Shown: piece after piece, positions 1 through 6,780 of the stretch
How the letters are laid out: each line of letters opens with the position of its first letter
Position numbering within the stretch: the stretch's first letter is position 1
NCBI RefSeq assembly: GCF_003061105.1
Contig: NZ_QAIQ01000017.1
Location: forward strand, 1-34,360
Direction: 5' to 3'
DNA length: 34,360 bases
DNA from: Arthrobacter sp. HMWF013
GTDB taxonomy: Bacteria > Actinomycetota > Actinomycetes > Actinomycetales > Micrococcaceae
Program-made: the position numbers and the translations under genes
Notes under the pieces: model-generated
Database searches by the model: none
Seen by the model: only the letters and a program-made list of their open reading frames with translations
What the model was told of the DNA's origin: nothing

Positions 1-527
1 CCGGAGGGATGACCGCGGCCGCGAACGCCGGGCCAGCCCCGGTCCTGTCCCCCACCGCCGTGCCCGCCGCGGACATCCAGCCCGTCCCGGAAAATGTCGT
101 GGCTCAGAACCGGATCAGCGTGGGAGCCTCCGCTGCAGCGGTGCAGGCAGCCTTGGCCACATGCCAGGCTGAGAAGCTGCCCTTCGTGACGGTGGCACTG
201 GTGGACCGTTTCGGTACCGTCCAGGCCCTGCTCCGGGGTGACAACGCCGCAGAACACACGATCGAAGCTGCCAAGCGGAAGGCGTACACCGCAGCCGCCT
301 TCGGAACACCCACCAGCGAGCTGGCAAAACGGATTAACGGGAACGGCCCCAGCATCGCAGACCTCCCGGGCACCCTCTTCCTGGCCGGTGGCATTCCGCT
401 CAAGGTCAATGGGGTCTCCGTGGCAGGCATCGGCGTCGGAGGAGCGCCGGACGGCACGCTCGACGAAACCTGCGCCGCAGCCGGGGCGGAAGCCATCGCC
501 GCGGCGGCAGCGGGAACTGCGAAGTAG
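1..527 (+). CDS. HbpS/GlcG-family (DUF336) protein, 5' end outside window
   Basis: Matches the GlcG/HbpS fold: a conserved opening (VALVDRFGTVQALLRGDNA), a Lys/Ala-rich helix (IEAAKRKAYTAAAFGTPTSEL), then a Gly-rich C-terminal core (LFLAGGIPLKVNGVSVAGIGVGGAPDG). The family includes extracellular heme-binding HbpS of Streptomyces and GlcG of glycolate clusters; the exact ligand cannot be told from sequence. The frame is open to the left edge, and the first in-window ATG (position 9) has GGAGGG touching it, too close to act as a ribosome binding site. I therefore think the real start and probably a signal peptide lie upstream. The Ala/Pro-rich first 40 residues resemble a linker after a signal peptide. 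Its stop codon TAG (525-527) is part of the likely -10 box of the following ankyrin lipoprotein gene, so the two may be functionally linked. Confidence 0.75.
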   Translation, partial: GGMTAAANAGPAPVLSPTAVPAADIQPVPENVVAQNRISVGASAAAVQAALATCQAEKLPFVTVALVDRFGTVQALLRGDNAAEHTIEAAKRKAYTAAAFGTPTSELAKRINGNGPSIADLPGTLFLAGGIPLKVNGVSVAGIGVGGAPDGTLDETCAAAGAEAIAAAAAGTAK

Positions 528-530
528 GCT
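525..530 (+). promoter_or_regulatory. -10 element of leaderless ankyrin lipoprotein gene
   Basis: TAGGCT fits the actinobacterial TANNNT -10 pattern and lies exactly 6 nt before the ATG at 537, which places the transcription start on the A of the start codon. No Shine-Dalgarno is present. The first three bases are the stop codon of the upstream gene. Confidence 0.45.
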
Positions 531-536
531 GTCACC

Positions 537-1241
537 ATGGCTGGGCGCCGGAATCTTCTCGTGATCTGCGCAGCGCTGCTGGGACTGGCGGCCTGCAGCC
601 CGGGAGCCGGTGAGCCTCCCGGTCCGGGCTCGCTGACGGCCGCGGAGACCCCCGGGAAAACAGCCCCACCGACAAACCCTGCACCGGTTCCGCCGGTTAC
701 AGCACCGTCTGGTCCACCGGCCCTGGCCCCGGAAGCGCAGGCCGCCTTGGACCGGCGTCTTATCCAGGCAGCAAAAGCCAACGACGTCGGCAAGGTATCC
801 GAACTGATCCGGGCCGGCGGCAACGTGAACGCCAAGGACGACATTGCGGATTCAGCGTTTCTGTACGCCGGCGCAGAAGGATTCAATGACGTCCTGCTGC
901 TGACGCTCGCCAACGGTGCGGACGTGGCCAGCACCAACCGATACGGCGGGACCGCACTGATTCCCGCCAGCGAACACGGCCACGCCGAGACGGTGCGGAT
1001 CCTCATTGCAGCCGGGGTGCCGGTAGACCACGTCAACAACCTCGGCTGGACCGCCATGCAGGAAGCCATCCTCCTCAACAACGGCGGACCGCGACAGCAG
1101 GATGTGGTCCGGCAGCTCCTGGCGGCGGGCGCAGACCCCACCATCCGGGACCCGCAGGGACATACGGCCCTGGAGAACGCCCAACGGCTCGGATTCGCGG
1201 AGATCGTCAACATCATCGAGGCGGCGTCCGCGGTTCGCTGA
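537..1241 (+). CDS. Ankyrin-repeat lipoprotein
   Basis: A 234-residue secreted lipoprotein. Residues 1-20 form a lipoprotein signal (Arg-Arg, hydrophobic core, lipobox LAAC with Cys20). Residues 21-70 are a Pro/Thr/Ala-rich linker. From about residue 75 there are four ankyrin-type repeats, recognised by GGNVNAKDD, NGADVASTNRYGGTALIPASEHGHAETVRILIAAG, VPVDHVNNLGWTAMQEAIL and AGADPTIRDPQGHTALENAQRLGFAEIV. Ankyrin repeats bind proteins, so a role on the outer face of the membrane with a protein partner is likely. It starts 9 nt after the HbpS/GlcG-type gene and appears to have its own leaderless promoter. Bacterial ankyrin proteins often sit beside redox or heme enzymes; whether the upstream neighbour is its partner is inference. 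Confidence 0.85.
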   Translation: MAGRRNLLVICAALLGLAACSPGAGEPPGPGSLTAAETPGKTAPPTNPAPVPPVTAPSGPPALAPEAQAALDRRLIQAAKANDVGKVSELIRAGGNVNAKDDIADSAFLYAGAEGFNDVLLLTLANGADVASTNRYGGTALIPASEHGHAETVRILIAAGVPVDHVNNLGWTAMQEAILLNNGGPRQQDVVRQLLAAGADPTIRDPQGHTALENAQRLGFAEIVNIIEAASAVR

Positions 1242-1330
1242 GCTGCAGGACGAGGCGGCTGAAGTCCCCACTCTCCCGGCGCGCGGGTTTTCCGCATCGA
1301 TGACGCAGCCGGGGTGCACGTCAGCTCAGG

Positions 1331-2023
1331 TCAGTTGAGCTGAAAGACCGCCCTGGGGCTGGCTTTGGAGCCAAGTTTCGCCGTGAAGATGTAGTACGCG
1401 CCGCCGGCGCCGGGCTTGGCCCCGATGGGGCTGCATCCTTCCAGGGTCCGGTTGCGGGGCCAGGGCAGGTTCGCCGTCTCGCTGGCACCCGGGGCGATGG
1501 TCTTCACCAGGTCTTCGCTCTTGGCCTGGCAGTCGCGGGAGGAAAAGATCCTGTCCGCGCCGCTGGTGATCAGGTACTCCATCTGCGACGTGCCGATGTT
1601 CACTTCGCAGGGCATGGTGCCGCCGTTGGTCACCTTCAGGCTGAGCAGCGGGTTCTCGTCAGGGCCGTAGGCGGCCTTGTCGGTGGAGGCGGAGACTGTC
1701 ACGAGGTTCTGGTTGCAGGTGGGCGTAGGGGTAGGTGTCGGGGCGCCCGCCGGGGTTGCCGACGCCGACGCGCCGGGATCGGGCGCCTGCCCGGTGGCGC
1801 TGCCGGTGGCGCCGTCAGTGGAGGAGGCCTGCTCGCTGCTGCCGCTGAACGCGCCCGCAACCGCGAAGCCGCCGAAACCCAGGGCCACGGCAACCAGGAG
1901 GGCTACGCCGACAAACAGCCTACGGCGGCGGTAGACGGCGGCGCTGGTCGTGCCGCTGCCGCCGGAACCGGTCCGGGACCCGGATGCTGTCTTGCGTGGT
2001 GATGAATTGCCTTGCCTGCCCAT
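1331..2023 (-). CDS. Membrane-anchored extracytoplasmic protein with four cysteines
   Basis: A 230-residue protein with a Ser/Arg-rich cytoplasmic tail (1-33), one transmembrane segment (about 36-58, VGVALLVAVALGFGGFAVAGA), a Ser/Thr/Ala/Pro linker ending in a PTPTPTP stretch, and an extracellular beta-sandwich-like domain from about residue 100. That domain contains four Cys (CNQN, MPCEV, RDCQAK, EGCSPIG) that could form two disulfides. No enzyme motif is visible. The layout resembles DUF4232-like or other extracytoplasmic domains common in actinobacteria, but I do not recognise a named family. It is transcribed divergently from mutY and converges on the ankyrin gene. The ATG is preceded by TAGCCT at a 6-nt spacing and not by a ribosome binding site. 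Confidence 0.75.
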   Translation of the reverse strand: MGRQGNSSPRKTASGSRTGSGGSGTTSAAVYRRRRLFVGVALLVAVALGFGGFAVAGAFSGSSEQASSTDGATGSATGQAPDPGASASATPAGAPTPTPTPTCNQNLVTVSASTDKAAYGPDENPLLSLKVTNGGTMPCEVNIGTSQMEYLITSGADRIFSSRDCQAKSEDLVKTIAPGASETANLPWPRNRTLEGCSPIGAKPGAGGAYYIFTAKLGSKASPRAVFQLN

Positions 2024-2029
2024 TCTTCT

Positions 2030-2035
2030 AGGCTA
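2030..2035 (-). promoter_or_regulatory. -10 element of the leaderless gene starting at 2023
   Basis: On the minus strand the sequence is TAGCCT, 6 nt, ATG. This is the same geometry as at several other genes in the window. No Shine-Dalgarno lies between. Confidence 0.45.
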
Positions 2036-2111
2036 GAGAACCGGCCGGATTCTGCCGTTCCACCACGCCGCGCGCCCAGCCATCGCTAAGGTCACAGTTT
2101 GCCGCATCCAT

Positions 2112-2117
2112 TACAGT
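2112..2117 (+). promoter_or_regulatory. -10 element of mutY, pointing to an ATC start at 2124
   Basis: TACAGT is followed by 6 nt and then ATC at 2124-2126, in frame with mutY. The geometry matches the leaderless genes nearby, where the same position holds ATG or GTG. This marks the likely mutY transcription start and suggests that the start codon has been lost or is non-canonical. Confidence 0.4.
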
Positions 2118-2123
2118 GTTGGA

Positions 2124-3101
2124 ATCGACGCTTCAACCCTCACCCCAGCCGCGCCCGCGGACAGCCGCGCCCACCTCACTTCCCTGCACGGCAGCATCAC
2201 CGGCTGGTTTGCCGGGACCGCGCGCGACCTTCCCTGGCGGGAACCGCAGTGCTCACCGTGGGGCGTCCTGGTCAGCGAGATCATGCTGCAGCAGACCCCG
2301 GTGGTTCGGGTCCTGCCGGTCTGGCGGGAGTGACTGGCGCGCTGGCCCACCCCGGCTGGCCTCGCGGGTGAGCTGGCCGGTGAAGCCGTCCGGTCCTGGG
2401 GCCGGCTAGGCTACCCCCGCCGGGCACTGCGGCTCCATGCGGCCGCCGCTGCCATCGTCAGCGACCACGGCGGCAAGGTGCCCGGCAACTACACCGAACT
2501 GCTGGCCCTGCCAGGGGTGGGCAGCTACACCGCCGCAGCCGTCGCGGCCTTCGCTTTCGGGCGCCGGGAAACCGTCGTGGACACGAACATCCGGCGCGTG
2601 CACGCACGCCTGGTCTCCGGCGTCGCGCTCCCCTCCCCCTCCCTGACCGCCGCAGAAATGAGGCTCGCGGCGGAACTGCTCCCGGACGACGTCGGCACCT
2701 CCGTCCGCTGGAACGCTGCGGTCATGGAACTGGGGGCGCTCGTCTGCACGGCGAGGGCGCCGAAGTGCGCCGACTGTCCGGTGCGGGACTCCTGCGCGTG
2801 GCTTGCAGCAGGTGAGCCGCCGCCGTCGTACATCCCCAAGGGCCAGGCGTGGCACGGCACCGACCGCCAGGTCCGCGGTGCCGTGCTGGCCGTGCTCCGG
2901 CTCGCCGAAACGCCCGTGCCTGCGGAGATGTTCGAACAGGAACCCGCTGACCTCGGGTTCGCCCCGGAGGGCATCGGGGTGCCGCTGGCGGCACTCCACC
3001 GGCTCAATACCGCGCCGGAGCAGCTCGAACGCGCACTGGGCGGCCTGGTCAACGACGGCCTGGCCCAGCTGCACGAGGGTGGATACCGGCTGCCCGCCTG
3101 A
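2124..3101 (+). pseudogene. mutY: A/G-specific adenine glycosylase MutY, interrupted by an in-frame TGA
   Basis: MutY removes adenine mispaired with 8-oxoguanine in base-excision repair. The reading frame from 2124 to 3101 (326 codons) contains all landmarks: LPWRE, the catalytic Glu in SEIMLQQTPV (codon 52), the helix-hairpin-helix LPGVGSYTAAAV, the catalytic Asp in VVDTN (codon 153) and the [4Fe-4S] Cys set C-x6-C-x2-C-x5-C (nt 2744-2795). Codon 70 (2331-2333) is TGA after VWRE. One G-to-A change from TGG would produce it, and the frame continues in perfect MutY register (LARWPTPAGLAGE) afterwards. There is no ATG, GTG or TTG in frame upstream of the catalytic Glu; the best start is ATC at 2124. 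An internal restart (for example GTG 2478) would lack the catalytic Glu. It is the short actinobacterial form without a clear Nudix-like C-terminal domain. A sequencing error at 2331 is possible. Confidence 0.8.
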
Positions 3102-3148
3102 CGCCTTCTCCGGATGCCTCGTTACGGGCTGGCGTACTCCGGGTGGCA

Positions 3149-3154
3149 TACTTT
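3149..3154 (+). promoter_or_regulatory. Possible -10 element of the DUF3592 pair
   Basis: TACTTT lies about 26 nt before the ATG at 3181 and upstream of the ribosome binding site GGGGGA (3171-3176 region). No convincing -35 box was seen. Confidence 0.25.
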
Positions 3155-3180
3155 CTGGTGACTCGATCTGGGGGACGTTA

Positions 3181-3612
3181 ATGAGAATCGTGCTGTACAT
3201 CATCTGGGCGCTGTTTGTGGCCACCGCCACTTACCTGCTCGTCAAGCACCTGCGGCAGACGAAGAAGCATGAACAGCAGATCGCCGGCTGGCCGAAAGTG
3301 CAGGCCACCGTGACAGGCAACGTAGGGGGCTGGACCAACGGCGGCGGCAACGGCACCCGAAGCCGGGTTTATTACCCCACCTACCAGTTCGCTCACCCGA
3401 ACGGTGCCCTGTATGCCGGTGAATCCGAGGTTTCGTACCGCAACCAGCAGGCACCCGGATCGCTCCTGAATGTGGCCTACAACCCGGTGAATCCGAACCA
3501 GTCGTTCGAGGTATCGTCCGAATCCAAGGCACTGATCGGCTGCGCGATCCCGGCGTTCGGATTTTTCGCCCTGCTGCTGTTCTGGGCCGCCGGCGCTTTT
3601 CCGCTGGGCTGA
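3181..3612 (+). CDS. DUF3592 membrane protein (first of a tandem pair)
   Basis: A 143-residue protein with an N-terminal transmembrane helix (about 4-22), a beta-rich extracytoplasmic central domain (WPKVQATVTGNVGGW... YYPTYQF... VAYNPVNPNQSFEV) and a C-terminal transmembrane helix (about 118-138). The central pattern (W.k..AtVtg, typed Y.P.y.F, v.YnP.nP) is that of DUF3592, a family of unknown function. The start ATG 3181 is chosen because GGGGGA lies 5-10 nt upstream and the membrane helix begins at once; longer reading in the same frame would run into mutY. It is followed after 3 nt by a paralogue of identical length, so the two are surely co-transcribed and may form a heterodimer. Confidence 0.8.
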   Translation: MRIVLYIIWALFVATATYLLVKHLRQTKKHEQQIAGWPKVQATVTGNVGGWTNGGGNGTRSRVYYPTYQFAHPNGALYAGESEVSYRNQQAPGSLLNVAYNPVNPNQSFEVSSESKALIGCAIPAFGFFALLLFWAAGAFPLG

Positions 3613-3615
3613 ACC

Positions 3616-4047
3616 ATGGACTCCGTCAAACTGATCTTTATCGTCCTGCCCGGCCTTTTCCTTGCCCTTGGCCTGATCCTGGTGGGGATGTCGCTGGCAC
3701 CGTCCTTCCGGCGCCGCGCCCAGACGCGCGGGTGGGCGGAAGCCTCGGCCACCGTCACCGGAAACCTGCATGGCAGGGACGGCCACGGCAGCAACGGGCG
3801 CAACCGCTTCGCACCGTCCTTCGAATTCCACGACGCCGCCGGAAAGCGGTGGCTGGGCCAGTCCGATATCTACGGCCCGGACCAGGAGATCATCGGCAAC
3901 GCCATTCCAGTGCGCTACAACCCGGCCAACCCCGCCGAATCCACCCGTCCGGGATTTTTGGTCGCCAAGGGCCGCCTGTCCACAGGTCTCATGATGGTCA
4001 TCTTCGGCGCCCTGGGCATAACAATGTTTGCGTCACTTCTCTGGTAG
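3616..4047 (+). CDS. DUF3592 membrane protein (second of a tandem pair)
   Basis: A 143-residue paralogue of the preceding gene with the same plan: N-terminal membrane helix (about 6-26), central DUF3592 domain (WAEASATVTGNLHG, FAPSFEFHDAAG, IPVRYNPANPAEST) and C-terminal membrane helix (about 124-142). The Tyr-Asn-Pro-x-Asn-Pro motif is shared with its partner, while most other positions differ, so the duplication is old. It begins 3 nt after the partner's stop codon, which suggests translational coupling. Function is unknown. Confidence 0.8.
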   Translation: MDSVKLIFIVLPGLFLALGLILVGMSLAPSFRRRAQTRGWAEASATVTGNLHGRDGHGSNGRNRFAPSFEFHDAAGKRWLGQSDIYGPDQEIIGNAIPVRYNPANPAESTRPGFLVAKGRLSTGLMMVIFGALGITMFASLLW

Positions 4048-4073
4048 CAGTTCAGGGCTGAGTCCGCCGGATC

Positions 4074-4079
4074 TACGCT
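4074..4079 (+). promoter_or_regulatory. -10 element of leaderless lipoprotein gene
   Basis: TACGCT is followed by 5 nt and then the ATG at 4085. No ribosome binding site is present. Confidence 0.4.
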
Positions 4080-4084
4080 GAAGT

Positions 4085-4579
4085 ATGCGCAAGTCTGCGG
4101 TGCTTCTGGCATTGATGACGACGACGGTACTCACCGGCTGTTACCACTACCCCGTCCCTGCGCCATGCCCCGCGATCGCGCAGGCCACGGCCGTTTCCGT
4201 GACGGTGGCGCGCGAGTACGCGGCCCAGGTGGAAACACTGAACCTGAAGGCGTGCCAGGGCGGAGTCTGCAAGGAGTCAGCCCTCGAGCTGTCTCCCGGC
4301 AGCGACTCGATAGACCAGGGCTGCACACCGGACGGCGTCTGTTCAGCCACGGCATCGCCGAACGGGACCAGGATCGGTCACCTGATGCTCGACACCCTCA
4401 CCGAGGAACCGATGTCACTGACGGCTACCGGGACGGCCCCGGACGGATTGGCCCTCCCGGTACGCACCCTCGAGTTCAGGCCCCGCGGCGCCTACCCGTT
4501 CGGGGAGAATTGCGGGCGGTTCATCACTGCTTCGGTGACCCTGGACCCCATGGGCCTGCGGCAAAGCGACGCGGGGTAG
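4085..4579 (+). CDS. Small Cys-rich lipoprotein, unknown function
   Basis: A 164-residue predicted lipoprotein. Residues 1-19 are a signal with a lipobox (VLTGC, Cys19). The mature part has further cysteines in pairs (APCPA, KACQGGVCKE, DQGCTPDGVCSA, GENCGRF), suggesting disulfides outside the membrane, and ends with a beta-rich segment (TLEFRPRGAYPFGENCGRFITASVTLDP). I do not recognise a family. It follows the DUF3592 pair by 37 nt but has its own leaderless-type promoter. It converges on the ynfA-like gene; the 81 bp between them show no clear terminator. Confidence 0.7.
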   Translation: MRKSAVLLALMTTTVLTGCYHYPVPAPCPAIAQATAVSVTVAREYAAQVETLNLKACQGGVCKESALELSPGSDSIDQGCTPDGVCSATASPNGTRIGHLMLDTLTEEPMSLTATGTAPDGLALPVRTLEFRPRGAYPFGENCGRFITASVTLDPMGLRQSDAG

Positions 4580-4660
4580 GGTTCGCACCCAGACCATCAC
4601 CCAGCTTCAGTCCCGCCACGCTCTGGCTGCACCCCCGGGCCAGCCCCCTGACCGGCCTCC

Positions 4661-4999
4661 CTATCCAGCTTCCCGGGGTGCGAACATAATGACGGCGACC
4701 CCCACCAGGCAGACGATCGAGCCAATGACATCCCACCGGTCCGGCCGGAATCCGTCAAAAACCATCCCCCAAGCCAGCGACCCCGCCACGAAGACGCCAC
4801 CGTAGGCCGCAAGGATCCTGCCGAAGTGCGCATCAGGCTGAAGGGTGGCGACAAACCCGTAGATGCCCAGGGCGATGACCCCGGCACCTGCCCACCACCA
4901 CGATTTCCCTTCCCGAACGGCCTGCCAGACCAGCCACGCACCACCAATTTCGGCCGCAGCAGCAAGAATAAAGAGCAGGACAGATTTGGCGATGGTCAT
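4661..4999 (-). CDS. YnfA/UPF0060-family small membrane protein
   Basis: A 112-residue, four-helix membrane protein. Family landmarks are the [24 protein letters not shown] start, the [24 protein letters not shown] middle and the [26 protein letters not shown] end. UPF0060/YnfA is related to small multidrug resistance transporters; export of small cations is proposed for the family, but the substrate is not established. The ATG at 4999 is chosen because the first membrane helix begins directly after it; the longer frame upstream adds only a polar, Arg/Gly-rich tail without family similarity. It is divergent from the DUF3040 gene. Confidence 0.85.
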   Translation of the reverse strand: MTIAKSVLLFILAAAAEIGGAWLVWQAVREGKSWWWAGAGVIALGIYGFVATLQPDAHFGRILAAYGGVFVAGSLAWGMVFDGFRPDRWDVIGSIVCLVGVAVIMFAPREAG

Positions 5000-5058
5000 G
5001 GTTCCATCATCTCCCGGCCGCCCCCTCGACCGGTCCGGCACCCCCGGAATCACTCCCC

Positions 5059-5086
5059 TTGACTTCCCTCACGGACGCTGTACGTT
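5059..5086 (+). promoter_or_regulatory. Sigma70-type promoter of the DUF3040 gene
   Basis: TTGACT (5059-5064) and TACGTT (5081-5086) are separated by 16 bp. This gives a leader of roughly 57 nt before the GTG at 5150. A short AGTA-T-TACT symmetry (about 5088-5096) lies near the start of transcription. Confidence 0.4.
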
Positions 5087-5149
5087 CAGTATTACTAACA
5101 CTGCGGATGTTGGATTTAGAACAACACCGCACGCCGGGAAGGGGTAACG

Positions 5150-5440
5150 GTGCCACTTTCAGATCGGGAGCGGAAACAGCTCGAGGAGCTGGAATCTGGC
5201 CTGGCAGCCGAGGACCCGCGGCTCGCCCAGGAACTCTCATCGGGCTCCGTGGGAGTGCGTTTCAAGCGGAGCACCTACGTGGGTGCCGTGGCGGGAATGT
5301 TCGGCATCGTCCTGCTCATCGCGGGCGTGAGCACCCAGCTCATCGTCGTCGGCGTCGTCGGCTTCCTGCTCATGGGAATCGGTACGTACCTGCTGTTCGA
5401 GGGTCACAAAGTGGACTTTCGCCGCCGGCCGGCGAAGTAA
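5150..5440 (+). CDS. DUF3040 small membrane protein
   Basis: A 96-residue protein typical of DUF3040, an actinobacterial family of unknown function. It begins with the family signature MPLSDRERKQLEELESGLAAEDP, has a short basic stretch (VRFKR) and two membrane helices (about 46-64 and 65-84), and ends in a basic tail (HKVDFRRRPAK). Start is GTG 5150, supported by the purine-rich GGGAAGGGG 7-15 nt upstream. It converges on dhaM with only 3 nt between the stop codons. A 7-bp stem lies at its 3' end (TTCGCC paired with GGCGAA, about 5418-5436), without a T-run. Confidence 0.85.
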   Translation: MPLSDRERKQLEELESGLAAEDPRLAQELSSGSVGVRFKRSTYVGAVAGMFGIVLLIAGVSTQLIVVGVVGFLLMGIGTYLLFEGHKVDFRRRPAK

Positions 5441-5443
5441 GGA

Positions 5444-6151
5444 CTACGGCTCCCCGAAGCCGGCCTGCACCAGGCCGCCGACGTAGTTGATGGCGCGCTC
5501 AGCATCAGGCCCCCACGCCTCGACGTGAAGCACTGAGCCTTGGCCCGCCGCCAGCGTCATCAAGGACGTCATTGCCGTACCGTCCACACCGTTGACAGTG
5601 ACTTCGGCGTTGAGCGCTGCAAGCCCGCCGGCAATTTTGGCGGCCGGGCGGGCATGCATGCCGGCCTGGTTAACCAGTTCAAAGTCACCGGTGAAATCCG
5701 GCCCCTTTCCGGTGACGGAGCCCTCGGTGACCGTGCCGGCAATAAACGCCGTTGATGCCTCGGCACCCCCGGGCGCGTGGGCGTACACCGCCTCAGCGGC
5801 CAGTCTGACCGCTTCAACTCCGGCGCCGCTTTGAGCAGCCACCGCGGCGGCAACGAGACCTTCCACCAGGGGCGCGTCCGCCAAGAGCACATCGGCCGGG
5901 TCCCCGGCGAACTCAAGTGCCGATTCAGCGGTCATCACAGCCGACCCAAGATCCGTCACCACCACCACGCCGTCGCCCCCTGCCGCTTGGTCCAAAGCGG
6001 ACATCACTTTCTCGAGGCTGGTTCCGATCCTGCCGTCCGCGGTGCCCCCGGCGGTGAGGATCACGACGTCGGGCGCCATCTGGGCTGCGAGCTCCGCCGC
6101 GCCGTCGGCGATTTTTTCGCTGTGGGACACCACTACCAGCCGCACAGTCAC
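5444..6151 (-). CDS. dhaM: DhaM, PTS phosphotransferase subunit of dihydroxyacetone kinase (EIIA-HPr fusion)
   Basis: DhaM passes phosphate from the PTS to the ADP bound in DhaL. Residues 1-130 form the EIIA-Man-like domain with the phosphorylated His10 in VVVSHSEKIADG and the VVVTDLGSA motif. Residues about 152-235 form an HPr domain with the phosphorylation site GMHARPA (His166) and MTSLMTLAAGQG. The EI-like domain found at the C-terminus of E. coli DhaM is absent, so the HPr part probably needs a general EI protein. The GTG start overlaps the dhaL stop by 4 nt (GTGA), which indicates translational coupling. Last gene of the dhaKLM operon. Confidence 0.93.
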   Translation of the reverse strand: MTVRLVVVSHSEKIADGAAELAAQMAPDVVILTAGGTADGRIGTSLEKVMSALDQAAGGDGVVVVTDLGSAVMTAESALEFAGDPADVLLADAPLVEGLVAAAVAAQSGAGVEAVRLAAEAVYAHAPGGAEASTAFIAGTVTEGSVTGKGPDFTGDFELVNQAGMHARPAAKIAGGLAALNAEVTVNGVDGTAMTSLMTLAAGQGSVLHVEAWGPDAERAINYVGGLVQAGFGEP

Positions 6152-6777
6152 GCTGCGGCCTCGACGGCGGCGCGGAGGATCAGTGCGCTGGACGCGGCCC
6201 CCGGATCGCGGTGGCCCGCGCTCCGCTCCCCCAGGTAGCTGGCACGGCCCTTGCGTGCCACCAGCGGGTCGGTGGCAATGGCGCCGGCTTCTGCGGCCTC
6301 GGCCGCGGCGACCAGGACTTCAAGCACATTGCCCGCACCATGCGCGGCGGCGGCCTGTCCTGCCTCGGCAGCGGGGGTCCAGGCATCCACCATGGTCTTG
6401 TCGCCGGACTCGGCCTTGCCCCGTGCCACGATCCCGTCGCGTGCCGCCACGAGCGCCTTAGCCCAGGCCGCCGGATCCACCTCGGCCGCATCCCCCACAG
6501 CAGTGGAGGCCCGCAGGAACGCCGTACCGTACAGGGGGCCGGCGGCGCCGCCCACCTTGGACATCAGGGTCATGGCGGTCAGCTTCAGGGCCGCACCCGG
6601 CGTCTCCGGCCGGACTTCGGCCAGTTTTTCCAATACTGCCTGAAAGCCCCGGTCCATATTCTCCCCATGGTCTGAATCCCCGATGGCACGGTCCAGTTCG
6701 ATCAGGTAGAGCCGGTTTTCCGCCATTGCCTGCGCGCACAGCGTCAGCCACTTAATGGTCCAGTTCACATCCAGCAT
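6148..6777 (-). CDS. dhaL: DhaL, ADP-binding subunit of dihydroxyacetone kinase
   Basis: DhaL carries a tightly bound ADP that acts as a phosphate relay between DhaM and the substrate on DhaK. At 209 residues it has the usual length. The Mg-ADP site is clear: Asp29, Asp34 and Asp36 in LDRAIGDSDHGENMDRGF, followed by MSKVGGAAGPLYGTAF and DAWTPAAEA. The gene starts 3 nt after dhaK ends and overlaps dhaM by 4 nt, so the three subunits are made together in the order K-L-M. Confidence 0.93.
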   Translation of the reverse strand: MLDVNWTIKWLTLCAQAMAENRLYLIELDRAIGDSDHGENMDRGFQAVLEKLAEVRPETPGAALKLTAMTLMSKVGGAAGPLYGTAFLRASTAVGDAAEVDPAAWAKALVAARDGIVARGKAESGDKTMVDAWTPAAEAGQAAAAHGAGNVLEVLVAAAEAAEAGAIATDPLVARKGRASYLGERSAGHRDPGAASSALILRAAVEAAA

Positions 6778-6780
6778 GAC

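Noticed and set aside
104-1297. Long minus-strand open frame over the HbpS and ankyrin genes
   Set aside because: Shadow of two well-supported plus-strand genes; no family features.
1321-1343. 8-bp inverted repeat TCAGCTCA/TGAGCTGA as a terminator between convergent genes
   Set aside because: Short stem, no T-run on either strand; too weak to call.
2331-2333. Selenocysteine or programmed read-through at the mutY TGA
   Set aside because: The expected residue is a plain Trp outside the active site, no conserved element follows the codon, and MutY is not a known selenoprotein. A point mutation or sequencing error is simpler.
2116-2409. GTG 2116 as the mutY start with an early frameshift
   Set aside because: It needs a frameshift plus the stop codon, while the ATC at 2124 is in frame and at the right distance from the -10 box. 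It cannot be fully excluded.
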